NCBI GenBank assembly: GCA_910585725.1
Contig: CAJUFA010000047.1
Coordinates: 1-17,695, forward strand
From: an uncultured Dorea sp.
GTDB taxonomy: Bacteria > Bacillota > Clostridia > Lachnospirales > Lachnospiraceae
DNA length: 17,695 nucleotides
Reading direction: 5' to 3'
In this document: positions 1-6,881 of the stretch, one piece after another
Numbering within the stretch: position 1 is the stretch's first letter
How the letters are laid out: the number at the start of each line of letters is the position of its first letter
Notes under the pieces: model-generated
Told to the model about the DNA's origin: nothing
Databases searched by the model: none
The model's input: only the letters and a program-made list of their open reading frames with translations
Position numbers and translations under genes: made by a program

Positions 1-887
1 GCGCCTGCCATGATTCCGCTGTCAAAATATTTCTGGAAGAACGGATACATGATCAGAAGCGGTAAACTGGAAATAATAATGGTTGCATATTTCAGAAGCT
101 CTGCTAACTGCGCGCGCGCGGCCGTACTCTGCATATCCGCGATCATCCCGGATTCCGGCTGGTTCTGGATCAGGATGGAACGCAGCACAAGCTGCAGCGG
201 CTGTCTTGCCGAATCATTCAGGTAGATCATAGCGTCAAAATAACTGTTCCACATGGCAACGAACTGCCATAGTACAAGCACGGCGATAACAGGCGTACAT
301 ACCGGAAGCAGGATCTTGAAGAAGAATGTCAGCTCGCTTGCTCCGTCCACATCCGCCGCCTCGCGAAGTTCCTGTGGAATCCCTTTGTAATAGGTTCTTG
401 CAATCGTCATATTCCATACACTGAAAGCTCCCGGAAGGATCACTGCCCACATACTGTCTACAAGTCCCAGATTGCTGACTACCAAGTATGTAGGGATCAA
501 ACCGCCTCCAAAGAACATCGTAATCATGAAAATAATATTGAAAAATCCTCTTCCTCTAAAATCTGCCCTTGATAGAGGATAAGCCGCCAGAAGGGTCACT
601 ACCACAGATACCACCGTAAATAATACAGAATAAATGATCGCATTCTTGAATCCGATCCAGATCTGGCTGTTGGTCATAACACGTTCATACGCAGTCGTCG
701 TCCATTTGCTGAAATCGAAGGTAATTCCCTTATTTTGTAGTGTAATCGGATCCATGAAGGATGCAACAACGATATAGATCATTGGCACGATGATCGCGAT
801 CACGAATAATCCCAACAATACATATCCGATTGCCAGCAGCACCTTGTCCTGCCCTGTATATTTCGTAAATCCTTTTTTCTTATTCAT
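1..887 (-). CDS. Carbohydrate ABC transporter permease, LplC/YtcP type (3' end cut by window edge)
   Basis: This is the second membrane subunit of a sugar ABC importer of the LplB/LplC (YtcP) class. 295 codons are visible without a stop. The last readable residues are GIMAG, which in this family lie only a few residues before the C-terminus, so the gene is almost complete. The start ATG at 885-887 follows GGAGGT at 897-902, which begins just after the upstream permease stop codon, so the two genes are translated as a pair. The protein opens with a basic cytoplasmic stretch (MNKKKGFTKYTG) and a first membrane helix. It carries the EAA loop for ATPase contact, seen as LREAADVDGAS, and several further hydrophobic helices. 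The family normally works with a lipoprotein binding protein and a shared MsmK-type ATPase; neither is in the window. The substrate cannot be told from the permease. Confidence 0.9.
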   Translation of the reverse strand, partial: MNKKKGFTKYTGQDKVLLAIGYVLLGLFVIAIIVPMIYIVVASFMDPITLQNKGITFDFSKWTTTAYERVMTNSQIWIGFKNAIIYSVLFTVVSVVVTLLAAYPLSRADFRGRGFFNIIFMITMFFGGGLIPTYLVVSNLGLVDSMWAVILPGAFSVWNMTIARTYYKGIPQELREAADVDGASELTFFFKILLPVCTPVIAVLVLWQFVAMWNSYFDAMIYLNDSARQPLQLVLRSILIQNQPESGMIADMQSTAARAQLAELLKYATIIISSLPLLIMYPFFQKYFDSGIMAG

Positions 888-902
888 CTTGCGCGCACCT
901 CC

Positions 903-1853
903 TTAGATTCCCTGCCCGTCGTTCATCTTCGCCACAATCTTGTTCACGACAATCAGAAGGATGACGTTGATTACGGTGTTAAACAGGCCTACTGCGGTTG
1001 AAAAGCTGTAGTCACCGTCGATCAGACCTTTTCTGTATACATAAGTTGCAATGATCTCTGATGCTGGAAGGTTCAAATCCGTCTGCAGGGCGTAGGCTTT
1101 CTCGAAACCGATGCTCATGATATTTCCTGCCTGGAGAATAAACTGGATAACGACCATATCTTTAATCGCCGGCCACTCTACCGCACGGATCTGCTGCAGG
1201 ATATTGGCTCCGTCCATAACCGCAGCCTCGCGAAGCTCCTGGCTTGCATTGGAAAGGGACGCCGTATACATGATAGACGCCCAGCCTGCGCCCTGCCAGA
1301 TACCGCTGATAATATAAATAGAACGGAATGCCTCCGGCATAGTCATGAAATTAATGTCTGTTCCAAGCAACAGGTTCACAGGCCCCGTCACAGAGAGGAA
1401 AATCCGTACGATACCACAAAGTACGATAACTGATACGAAGTTCGGAAGATAAAGCACCAGTTGTATCTTCTTCTTGATCCCTGCGCTCTGAATCCGGTTC
1501 AGCAAAAGCGCCAGTATGATTGGAACCGGAAACCCCCACAACAAACTGTATACGCTCAACTTCAATGTATTAACCAGATATCCCATGAAATCCGGAGATG
1601 ACAAGAACCTTGTAAAATGCTTAAGCCCTACCCACTCGCTTCCGGATACTCCCTTAAAGGGATTGTAATCCTGGAACGCGATCAGGATACCACTCATAGG
1701 CGCATACTTGAAAATCAGCGTCAGCAGCAATGCCGGCATCATGAAGATCAGATATAGCTGCCAGTGCTGTCTGATGTACACCAGCGCATTGTGAAGTCCC
1801 GTATCTTTGCTTCCTTGTCTTCCATTTGAAACAGTTTTTGAATTAGTTGTCAT
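903..1853 (-). CDS. Carbohydrate ABC transporter permease, LplB type
   Basis: This is the first membrane subunit of the same sugar importer (LplB / UgpA-like class), 316 residues from the chosen start. That start, MTTNSKTV, follows AGGAGGAAGTT directly. A longer reading from 1916 adds 21 charged residues and has no comparable ribosome binding site, so I reject it. A charged N-terminus of about 30 residues precedes a helix near 33-50. The motif FKYAPMSGILIAFQDYNP (48-65), typical of LplB proteins, follows, then further helices and the EAA loop at about 208-216 (REAAVMDGA). The gene leads a leftward operon whose next member starts 15 bases after its stop. Transcription probably begins at the promoter at 1990-2018. 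It lies opposite a LacI-type regulator, the usual layout for local control of sugar uptake. Confidence 0.93.
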   Translation of the reverse strand: MTTNSKTVSNGRQGSKDTGLHNALVYIRQHWQLYLIFMMPALLLTLIFKYAPMSGILIAFQDYNPFKGVSGSEWVGLKHFTRFLSSPDFMGYLVNTLKLSVYSLLWGFPVPIILALLLNRIQSAGIKKKIQLVLYLPNFVSVIVLCGIVRIFLSVTGPVNLLLGTDINFMTMPEAFRSIYIISGIWQGAGWASIMYTASLSNASQELREAAVMDGANILQQIRAVEWPAIKDMVVIQFILQAGNIMSIGFEKAYALQTDLNLPASEIIATYVYRKGLIDGDYSFSTAVGLFNTVINVILLIVVNKIVAKMNDGQGI

Positions 1854-1945
1854 AACTTCCTCCTTTCTGTCAAATCCCTCCATCTTCTGCACATGTTTTC
1901 TCTCATGTCTTTCCAAAATCTCCTTTCCTTTTTAGTTTGTGCATT

Positions 1946-1965
1946 TGTAAAATTTATATTTTACA
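1946..1965. promoter_or_regulatory. Inverted repeat, candidate operator upstream of the lplB-type gene
   Basis: TGTAAAAT and ATTTTACA form a perfect 8-bp inverted repeat separated by TTAT. It lies about 18-37 bases downstream of the predicted start of the leftward permease transcript, so a bound repressor would block elongation. The half-site recurs elsewhere in the spacer. The divergent LacI-type protein is the obvious candidate ligand, but this is inference, and AT-rich DNA makes such palindromes easier to find by chance. Confidence 0.45.
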
Positions 1966-2136
1966 TCACCTTGAGATTTGTATGTTATATTTATATCATT
2001 TATTTTACATTTAGTCAATATTTTTTTGCCATTTGCATATTTTTGTTTTTACATTTTTATTTCAGTATACACTCTGAACAAATTCTTCAGAACATTTTAC
2101 ACAGAAATATTTCTTCAAAATTTTATTTTTTTACAT
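1958..2136 (+). repeat. Five spaced copies of WTTTTACA in one orientation
   Basis: Copies of (A/T)TTTTACA lie at about 1958-1965, 2002-2009, 2046-2053, 2094-2101 and 2128-2135, all in the same orientation. Start-to-start spacings are 44, 44, 48 and 34 bases, roughly whole helical turns. They occupy the AT-rich spacer between the permease gene and the regulator gene. No gene is visible in 1854-2261. Besides these repeats the spacer holds the two promoters and the two inverted repeats listed separately. Confidence 0.4.
1990..2018 (-). promoter_or_regulatory. Sigma-A-type promoter of the ABC permease operon
   Basis: Read leftward, TTGACT (2013-2018) and TATAAA (1990-1995) are separated by 17 bases. 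Transcription would start near 1983, giving an untranslated leader of about 130 bases before the permease start at 1853. One WTTTTACA repeat lies inside the spacer between the boxes. Confidence 0.55.
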
Positions 2137-2165
2137 TTGACACATTTAAATTTGTGCATTATAAT
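2137..2165 (+). promoter_or_regulatory. Consensus sigma-A promoter of the LacI-type regulator, with an inverted repeat in its spacer
   Basis: TTGACA (2137-2142) and TATAAT (2160-2165) are both exact consensus boxes at the ideal 17-base spacing. The spacer and part of the -35 box are covered by an inverted repeat, ACACATTT / AAATTTGT (2140-2155), matching at 7 of 8 positions per half. A regulator bound there would exclude RNA polymerase, so autoregulation of the LacI-type gene is likely. The promoter call is strong; the operator call is inference. Confidence 0.7.
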
Positions 2166-2261
2166 ATTGACATAACACAATTGAAACAAGTCACATTCAT
2201 ATAACTACCTGAAATCATGCAAAAAAATACCGTAAAGTTATGTTATAAAAAGGAGAAATAT

Positions 2262-3332
2262 ATGGGCACCAGAGTTACGATTCAGGATATTGCCGACGAG
2301 CTCGGCATTTCCCGCAACACCGTCTCAAAGGCGATTAACAACACCGGCATCCTCGCCGACGCCACCAGGGATAAAGTATTAAAAAAAGCAATGGAGATGG
2401 GTTACAAACAATTTTCCTATGTAACAGCCGCCAGATCAGTAGGCTCCGTGCTTTCTGTCCCTGCGCCAAAGAAAAAAACGGAAATCGCAGTATTTCTTAC
2501 TAATTTCGTAGGAGGAAACCACTTCGCTACCGTCATGCTGGATAAGTTCCAGAAAGAACTCGCCGGTTTAGGCTACAGCCTTACCATGCATAGGATACTC
2601 ACCGAAGAACAGGACACCATGAAACTTCCCGCTTCTTTTTTTCATGAACGGACCGCCGGTATTATCTGTGTCGAAATGTTCGATTATAAATACGATCAGA
2701 TGCTGTGCAGCCTTGGCCTGCCGATCTTATTTGTAGACGCGCCGGCGACCTGCTTGAAGAAACCATTAGAAGCCGATCTGCTGTGTATGGATAACCAATC
2801 AGGTATCTATCAGTTTGTGAAGGAGATGGCAGACAGAGGGAAGACGAAGATCGGATTCATCGGGGAGCATATGCACTGCCAGTCTTTCTTCGAACGATAT
2901 ACCGCTTACCGGGATGCCATGCATATGTTGAGTCTGCCCTGCCCGGATGAGTATTCTATTACAGGGAATAAGAAGGGAACACTCTATCCTAAAAAAGATG
3001 ACTATCTGGAATTCCTGTCCGAACGCCTCATGGCTCTTACGCATCTGCCGGAGGTATTCATATGCGCCAATGATTTTGTCGCTTTGGATGCTCTGCAGGT
3101 GTTCAGGAAATTAGGCTACTCTGTTCCGGATGATATATATCTGTGCGGATTTGACGATTCACCGAAATCAAGAATCGTTACACCACCACTGACTACCATC
3201 CATATACACAGCCAGATTATGGGATTTTCCGCGGTTAATCTGCTAATGTCCCGCATCAATGAGCCATCTTTGAATTACCGCACCATGCACACGGAAACGG
3301 ATCTGATTTATCGAGAATCTACAGGCGATTAG
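2262..3332 (+). CDS. LacI-family transcriptional regulator
   Basis: A sugar-responsive DNA-binding regulator of 356 residues, the usual LacI/GalR length. The N-terminal helix-turn-helix and hinge are plain: VTIQDIADELGISRNTVSKAINN (about 5-27). A periplasmic-binding-protein-like effector domain runs from about 75 to the end, including CANDFVALDALQVFRKLGY and LCGFDDSP. The ATG at 2262 has AGGAG six bases upstream. A longer reading from 2217 adds 15 residues before the DNA-binding domain and lacks a ribosome site. The gene is transcribed away from the ABC permease genes and is followed 23 bases later by a YesL-type gene, so it probably heads a short operon and controls the permease operon. Its effector is probably the imported sugar or a derivative, which I cannot identify. 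Confidence 0.93.
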   Translation: MGTRVTIQDIADELGISRNTVSKAINNTGILADATRDKVLKKAMEMGYKQFSYVTAARSVGSVLSVPAPKKKTEIAVFLTNFVGGNHFATVMLDKFQKELAGLGYSLTMHRILTEEQDTMKLPASFFHERTAGIICVEMFDYKYDQMLCSLGLPILFVDAPATCLKKPLEADLLCMDNQSGIYQFVKEMADRGKTKIGFIGEHMHCQSFFERYTAYRDAMHMLSLPCPDEYSITGNKKGTLYPKKDDYLEFLSERLMALTHLPEVFICANDFVALDALQVFRKLGYSVPDDIYLCGFDDSPKSRIVTPPLTTIHIHSQIMGFSAVNLLMSRINEPSLNYRTMHTETDLIYRESTGD

Positions 3333-3355
3333 TTTTATATAGCAGGAGGACTATT

Positions 3356-4000
3356 ATGAGCAATTTATTTAATATGGACGGCCCGGTTCTGCAGTTTATC
3401 AACAAGATCGTATACAGCGTCTACCTGAACATCCTGTGGTTCCTCTGCTGTATTCCGGTCATAACTGCCGGCGCGTCCACCACGGCGCTCTTCTATGTTA
3501 CGCTTAAGATAGCTAAAAACGAAGAAGGCAATATCACGAAAGCATTTTTCCGTTCTTTCAGAGAAAACCTCAGACAAAGCACCCTGATATGGCTGATCCT
3601 GCTTGCTTTGGGAATTATCCTCAGCGTCGACGGATATGTCCTGTATCACATGCGGTTCGAAAATGTATTCTGGACACTGTGTACCGCGGTCTTCTGCGTT
3701 GCCGCGGCTGCCTACGCCATCGTCCTGATGTATATCTTTCCGCTCCTCGCAAGGTTCGACAATACGGTGGGCGCTATGTTTAAAAACGCGCTGTTTATCG
3801 GCGTCCGTTTCCTGTTCTGTACCGTATTGATGGCCGTCATTTACTTCGTGATGCTGCTGGTTGTGGTCCGCATCTTCACTCCGGCTGTCATCTTCGGGGA
3901 AGGACTCTGCGCGCTGCTCTGTTCCTATCTGCTGTCCAACGTTCTGCTTCTCTGCCAGGAGAAGACTGAAGATCATGCGGACGCCGCCGAACCGCAATAA
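3356..4000 (+). CDS. YesL / DUF624 family membrane protein
   Basis: A 214-residue polytopic membrane protein of the DUF624 (YesL-like) family. Diagnostic features are the N-terminal FNMDGPVLQFINKIVYSVYL, then LNILWFLCCIPVITAGASTTALFYV as the first long helix, then the soluble KEEG-like and R-rich segment (AKNEEGNITKAFFRSFREN). Four more hydrophobic stretches follow, at roughly 74-95, 103-130, 145-172 and 178-200. AGGAGG at 3344-3349 fixes the start. Family members commonly sit beside LplB/YtcP sugar transporters in Firmicutes, as here, but their biochemical role is not established. A role in transporter assembly or sensing is only a guess. It follows the LacI-type gene closely and precedes the anchored protein at 4091, suggesting one transcript. 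Confidence 0.88.
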   Translation: MSNLFNMDGPVLQFINKIVYSVYLNILWFLCCIPVITAGASTTALFYVTLKIAKNEEGNITKAFFRSFRENLRQSTLIWLILLALGIILSVDGYVLYHMRFENVFWTLCTAVFCVAAAAYAIVLMYIFPLLARFDNTVGAMFKNALFIGVRFLFCTVLMAVIYFVMLLVVVRIFTPAVIFGEGLCALLCSYLLSNVLLLCQEKTEDHADAAEPQ

Positions 4001-4090
4001 TCCGAAAAGCAAGACACTTTACAGCAACTGCCGGGCGTGCATACAAACAGGCCCGGCCGGTTCTATGATCTCGGGAATAAGGGGAACGAT

Positions 4091-4801
4091 ATGAATGAAC
4101 ACCTGAAACATCTTCACGGAAAACAAAAAATACAGTACGTCTGGAATTATTATAAACTGCCGATCGTGATCTGCCTGATCTTTATCTATATCATCGGCTA
4201 TACGACATACGGTCATTTCTCCAGGAAGGATACCTTGCTTTATACCGGAATCGTAAATGTATCCACAGGCGAACAGCTTACCGGCGAATTAAACGGCGGT
4301 TTCCTGGATTATATGGACGTCGACACATCCAAAACAGAGCTAAAACTCTATGCCGGACTGTATCTCACGGACGCCCCCGATGATCCCAACCACGAATACA
4401 CCTACGCTTCCCGCATTAAGATAATCGCTTCTATCGACGACGAGAAACTGGACGTCGTAATTATGAACAAAGAAGCTTTCGATGCATTCTCTCAGAACGG
4501 CTATCTTTCTGATATGGAAGAATTGCTCCAGGATATGGATTCCGACAGCCTTGCAGTACTGAAACCATATCTCGTAACTAACGCCGTCATACTGGAAGAT
4601 AACGCCGACGATATACTGCTTAATAAATCACTGTCTTACGAAGCCGTGACAGAAGAATATCCTATGGGGCTTCTCATATCTCAAAAGGGACTCTTTAAAG
4701 AAGCCGGTTTTGAAGACGACGTTTATCTCGGTGTAATCAAAAATTCTCCCCGGATGGATATAGCGATAGAATATATAAAATATCTGTATACAGGAAAGTA
4801 A
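4091..4801 (+). CDS. Membrane-anchored extracytoplasmic protein of unknown function, solute-binding-like in parts
   Basis: I do not recognise a named family. The 236-residue protein has a short basic cytoplasmic end (residues 1-22, ending NYYK), one membrane helix at about 23-40, and an acidic external domain of about 190 residues. There is no lipobox and no cleavage-type signal, so it should stay anchored. Segments such as KLDVVIMNKEAFDAFSQNGY and the closing MDIAIEYIKYLYTGK resemble parts of ABC solute-binding proteins, but the domain is only about half the usual length. The ATG at 4091 follows AGGGGAACGAT; an upstream reading from 4037 adds 18 residues without a good ribosome site. It lies 90 bases after the YesL-type gene and shares its direction, so it is probably co-transcribed with it and the regulator. 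A role sensing or presenting the sugar is conjecture. Confidence 0.75.
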   Translation: MNEHLKHLHGKQKIQYVWNYYKLPIVICLIFIYIIGYTTYGHFSRKDTLLYTGIVNVSTGEQLTGELNGGFLDYMDVDTSKTELKLYAGLYLTDAPDDPNHEYTYASRIKIIASIDDEKLDVVIMNKEAFDAFSQNGYLSDMEELLQDMDSDSLAVLKPYLVTNAVILEDNADDILLNKSLSYEAVTEEYPMGLLISQKGLFKEAGFEDDVYLGVIKNSPRMDIAIEYIKYLYTGK

Positions 4802-4814
4802 AAAGAACACAAAA

Positions 4815-4858
4815 AAAGATGCCCCAGCAAAACTATTCCTCTTTGCTGCAGCATCTTT
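4815..4858 (-). terminator. Rho-independent terminator of the cysK-rrf2-nifX-like unit
   Basis: AAAGATGC and CAGCAAA pair with TTTGCTG and GCATCTTT around a 10-base loop, with a 2-base internal loop. Read leftward the stem is followed by an uninterrupted run of T (TTTTTTTG), so it ends leftward transcription. It is also the only hairpin after the rightward gene ending at 4801 and may serve both sides, though the rightward T-tract is poor. Confidence 0.75.
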
Positions 4859-4877
4859 GTCATCTAAGCCTGCGGCA

Positions 4878-5279
4878 TTAACACCTGTTTCCTCCGCAAC
4901 CATGTTTATCTTCTCCGCAGTGATGTCCGCATCCGTGATTATGCCCATGATGATCGCAATGAACATCCGGATCAAACGCCAGTTTCCCCGCAAGCAGAGC
5001 GTCTACGGCTTCATCCGTATTGCCGGACACCCCGCCATAGAGACGGATACCCTCTTCAGCCAGAGCGTTCTGCGCTCCCGCCCCGATCCCTCCGCAGATC
5101 AACGTATCCACTTCTAATGCAGACAGCATCCCCGCAAGAGCGCCATGACCGCTTCCCTTTGTTTCTACCACCTGCGTCCCTGTAACTTTACCGTCTTCAA
5201 TATCATAGACCTTAAATTGCTCTGTATGCCCGAAATGCGGAAATACGTTTCCATTCTCATAAGTAACTGCAATCTTCAT
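4878..5279 (-). CDS. NifX/NifB-type (dinitrogenase iron-molybdenum cofactor family) protein with His/Cys-rich tail
   Basis: A 133-residue cytoplasmic protein of the small NifX/NafY-like domain family (PF02579, COG1433), whose better-known members carry iron-sulfur or iron-molybdenum cofactors. The domain fills about 1-104: MKIAVTYENGNVFPHFGHTE, then the glycine-rich VDTLICGGIGAGAQNAL at 57-73. After it comes a tail of about 27 residues (107-133) holding eight histidines and five cysteines, a probable metal-binding extension. It is the last gene of a leftward cluster after cysK and rrf2, about 170 bases downstream of rrf2. It has its own candidate promoter and ends just before a terminator. 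No other nitrogenase gene is in the window, so a nitrogen-fixation role is not supported. Metal or iron-sulfur handling fits the neighbours better, but that is inference. Confidence 0.85.
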   Translation of the reverse strand: MKIAVTYENGNVFPHFGHTEQFKVYDIEDGKVTGTQVVETKGSGHGALAGMLSALEVDTLICGGIGAGAQNALAEEGIRLYGGVSGNTDEAVDALLAGKLAFDPDVHCDHHGHNHGCGHHCGEDKHGCGGNRC

Positions 5280-5414
5280 AATCCTGTCTTCCTCTCTTTC
5301 CCCGGCAAATCTATCTGTACACTCTGCAATGCTGCATCTTTACCGCGGCATCTTCGCACAGAATCGCCGCAGAATGTATCGTCTACGCCGGAAATACATA
5401 TTGATTTCTATAAC

Positions 5415-5443
5415 ATGATACTCCCGAAAACTCCAGAATTCAA
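5415..5443 (-). promoter_or_regulatory. Candidate internal promoter before the NifX-like gene
   Basis: Read leftward, TTGAAT (5438-5443) and TATCAT (5415-5420) are 17 bases apart. It lies immediately after the rrf2 stop at 5453 and would give a leader of about 125-130 bases. No terminator separates rrf2 from this gene, so read-through from the cysK promoter is also likely. Confidence 0.45.
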
Positions 5444-5452
5444 GGCACAACT

Positions 5453-5857
5453 TTATGAACTCATCAGATCCGACAATGCAATTTTGTCAAAATACGTATT
5501 GGTAAGCCTGTGAAATTCTGTCCACATCGGCAGCGTCTTACAACTTAGCGCGCGTTCACACGTATTCGTTTCACAGCTAAGGCAGGCCACCGGCGCAAGG
5601 CTCCCCTCCGTAAGACGCAGGATATCTCCGACACGGTACTCAGCCGGCTCAGACGCCAGGCGGTAACCGCCGCCCTTTCCCTGAAGCCCTTCAATCAGCT
5701 TGTTCTTTGTCAAAACAGGAAGAATACGCTCCAAATATTTTAATGAAATATTTTGTCGTTCGGCCACTTCCTTCATTGGAACGTAACCTTTTCCATAATT
5801 CTCCGCCAGATCAATCATCACCCGAAGCGCATATCTTCCTTTCGTCGAAATCATCAT
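5453..5857 (-). CDS. Rrf2-family transcriptional regulator with clustered cysteines
   Basis: A 134-residue winged-helix regulator of the Rrf2 family, which includes IscR (iron-sulfur sensing), CymR (cysteine) and NsrR (nitric oxide). The family signature ISTKGRYALRVMIDLA opens the protein. The recognition region NISLKYLERILPVLTKNKLIEGLQGKGGGYRLA (36-68) is complete. Four cysteines follow at 92, 95, 100 and 106 (ACLSCETNTCERALSC). CymR-type members lack such a cluster, whereas IscR ligates a [2Fe-2S] cluster through a comparable loop, so an iron-sulfur or redox input is plausible. AGGAGG lies eight bases before the first of two adjacent ATGs. The gene starts 12 bases after the cysK stop, so the two are co-transcribed. 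Its likely target is the inverted repeat in the cysK promoter. Confidence 0.92.
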   Translation of the reverse strand: MMISTKGRYALRVMIDLAENYGKGYVPMKEVAERQNISLKYLERILPVLTKNKLIEGLQGKGGGYRLASEPAEYRVGDILRLTEGSLAPVACLSCETNTCERALSCKTLPMWTEFHRLTNTYFDKIALSDLMSS

Positions 5858-5869
5858 AACGATTACCTC

Positions 5870-6802
5870 CTACTCCGCAAACAAAGGCGTAGACAAATAT
5901 CTGTCTCCCGTATCAGGCAAAAGTACAACAATTGTCTTTCCTTCATTTTCAGGACGCTTAGCCAGCTCGATCGCGGCGAAAGCCGCCGCTCCAGAAGAGA
6001 TACCTGCCAGAACGCCTTCCTTCCTGCCAATAATCCTTCCTGCAGCAAATGCATCCTCGTCGGAAACAGGAATAACCTCATCATAAATCGCCGTATTTAA
6101 GACTTCCGGCACAAACCCTGCGCCAATCCCCTGAATCATATGCCGCCCCGCCGTACCGCAAGAAAGTACGGCGGATGAAGCCGGTTCAACAGCAACGATC
6201 CTGACGGCAGAATTCTTTGATTTCAGGTATTCGCCAACACCGGTTATAGTCCCTCCGGTCCCCACACCCGCGACAAAGATATCTACCTTTCCGCCCGTAT
6301 CCTCATAGATCTCAGGACCGGTACCCTCCCTGTGCGCTTTCGGATTAGCAGGATTAACGAACTGACCCGGAATAAAACTTCCAGGAATCTCATCGGCCAA
6401 TTCCTCCGCTTTGGCAATCGCGCCCCTCATGCCTTCCGCTCCCTTGGTAAGCACCAGTTCGGCGCCGTAAGCTTTCATAAGCTGACGGCGTTCCATGGAC
6501 ATGGTTTCCGGCATCACAATGACGACCCTGTACCCTCTGGCAGCGCCAACGGCCGCCAGACCGATTCCGGTATTCCCGGAAGTCGGTTCGATAATGACAG
6601 AGCCGGCTCCTAACCTTCCCGCTTTCTCAGCCTCATCAATCATCTTCTTTGCGACTCGGTCTTTTACAGATCCCATCGGATTCATGTATTCAAGCTTCGC
6701 AAGGACTCTTGCTTTCAGATCATACATTTCCTCAACATGAGTCAATTCCAAAATCGGTGTTCTTCCGATCAACTGATCAACAGACGTATAAATATTTGAC
6801 AT
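5870..6802 (-). CDS. cysK: Cysteine synthase (O-acetylserine sulfhydrylase)
   Basis: A cytoplasmic pyridoxal-phosphate enzyme that makes L-cysteine from O-acetylserine and sulfide. The 310-residue length is normal. All key motifs are present: the PLP lysine in NPMGSVKDR (K47), the substrate loop PTSGNTGIGLA (73-83), the phosphate-binding GVGTGGTITGVG (179-190), GISSGAAAF (267-275), and the C-terminal LPDTGDRYLST (295-305). The start at 6802 is fixed by AGGAGGTGG seven bases upstream. A longer reading from 6874 would run back through the promoter and is wrong. The gene heads a leftward operon with the Rrf2 regulator 12 bases behind it. The promoter at 6843-6871 and the inverted repeat at 6818-6842 suggest feedback control by that regulator. 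Confidence 0.96.
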   Translation of the reverse strand: MSNIYTSVDQLIGRTPILELTHVEEMYDLKARVLAKLEYMNPMGSVKDRVAKKMIDEAEKAGRLGAGSVIIEPTSGNTGIGLAAVGAARGYRVVIVMPETMSMERRQLMKAYGAELVLTKGAEGMRGAIAKAEELADEIPGSFIPGQFVNPANPKAHREGTGPEIYEDTGGKVDIFVAGVGTGGTITGVGEYLKSKNSAVRIVAVEPASSAVLSCGTAGRHMIQGIGAGFVPEVLNTAIYDEVIPVSDEDAFAAGRIIGRKEGVLAGISSGAAAFAAIELAKRPENEGKTIVVLLPDTGDRYLSTPLFAE

Positions 6803-6817
6803 AACGCCACCTCCTGA

Positions 6818-6842
6818 AATACCCACTTTATTGGTTGGTATT
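6818..6842. promoter_or_regulatory. 25-bp inverted repeat over the cysK transcription start, candidate Rrf2 operator
   Basis: Read leftward, AATACCAAC and GTGGGTATT flank a 7-base centre and match at 8 of 9 positions. The repeat begins one base after the -10 box, so it covers the expected start site near 6836. The 9-7-9 dyad is about the size expected for an Rrf2-family dimer. A bound protein here would repress cysK-rrf2 directly. Confidence 0.6.
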
Positions 6843-6871
6843 AGTGTATCCCATGTTACGTACGATGTCAA
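6843..6871 (-). promoter_or_regulatory. Sigma-A promoter of cysK-rrf2
   Basis: Read leftward, an exact TTGACA (6866-6871) and TACACT (6843-6848) are separated by 17 bases. The leader is only about 34 bases, which leaves no room for a T-box or riboswitch. Control therefore probably acts at initiation. Confidence 0.75.
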
Positions 6872-6881
6872 CAATATTCTT

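Noticed and set aside
3365..4012. Long leftward frame (215 codons) opposite the YesL-type gene
   Set aside because: Its composition is rich in D, E, Q, H and R, typical of an antisense frame, and the sense strand encodes a clear DUF624 protein with a good ribosome site.
5342..5401. 19-codon leftward frame MYFRRRRYILRRFCAKMPR in the leader of the NifX-like gene
   Set aside because: Striking arginine content, but no ribosome site and no attenuator structure pairing with it; most likely chance.
6803..6836. T-box or other riboswitch before cysK
   Set aside because: The predicted leader is about 34 bases, too short for any known T-box or SAM riboswitch.
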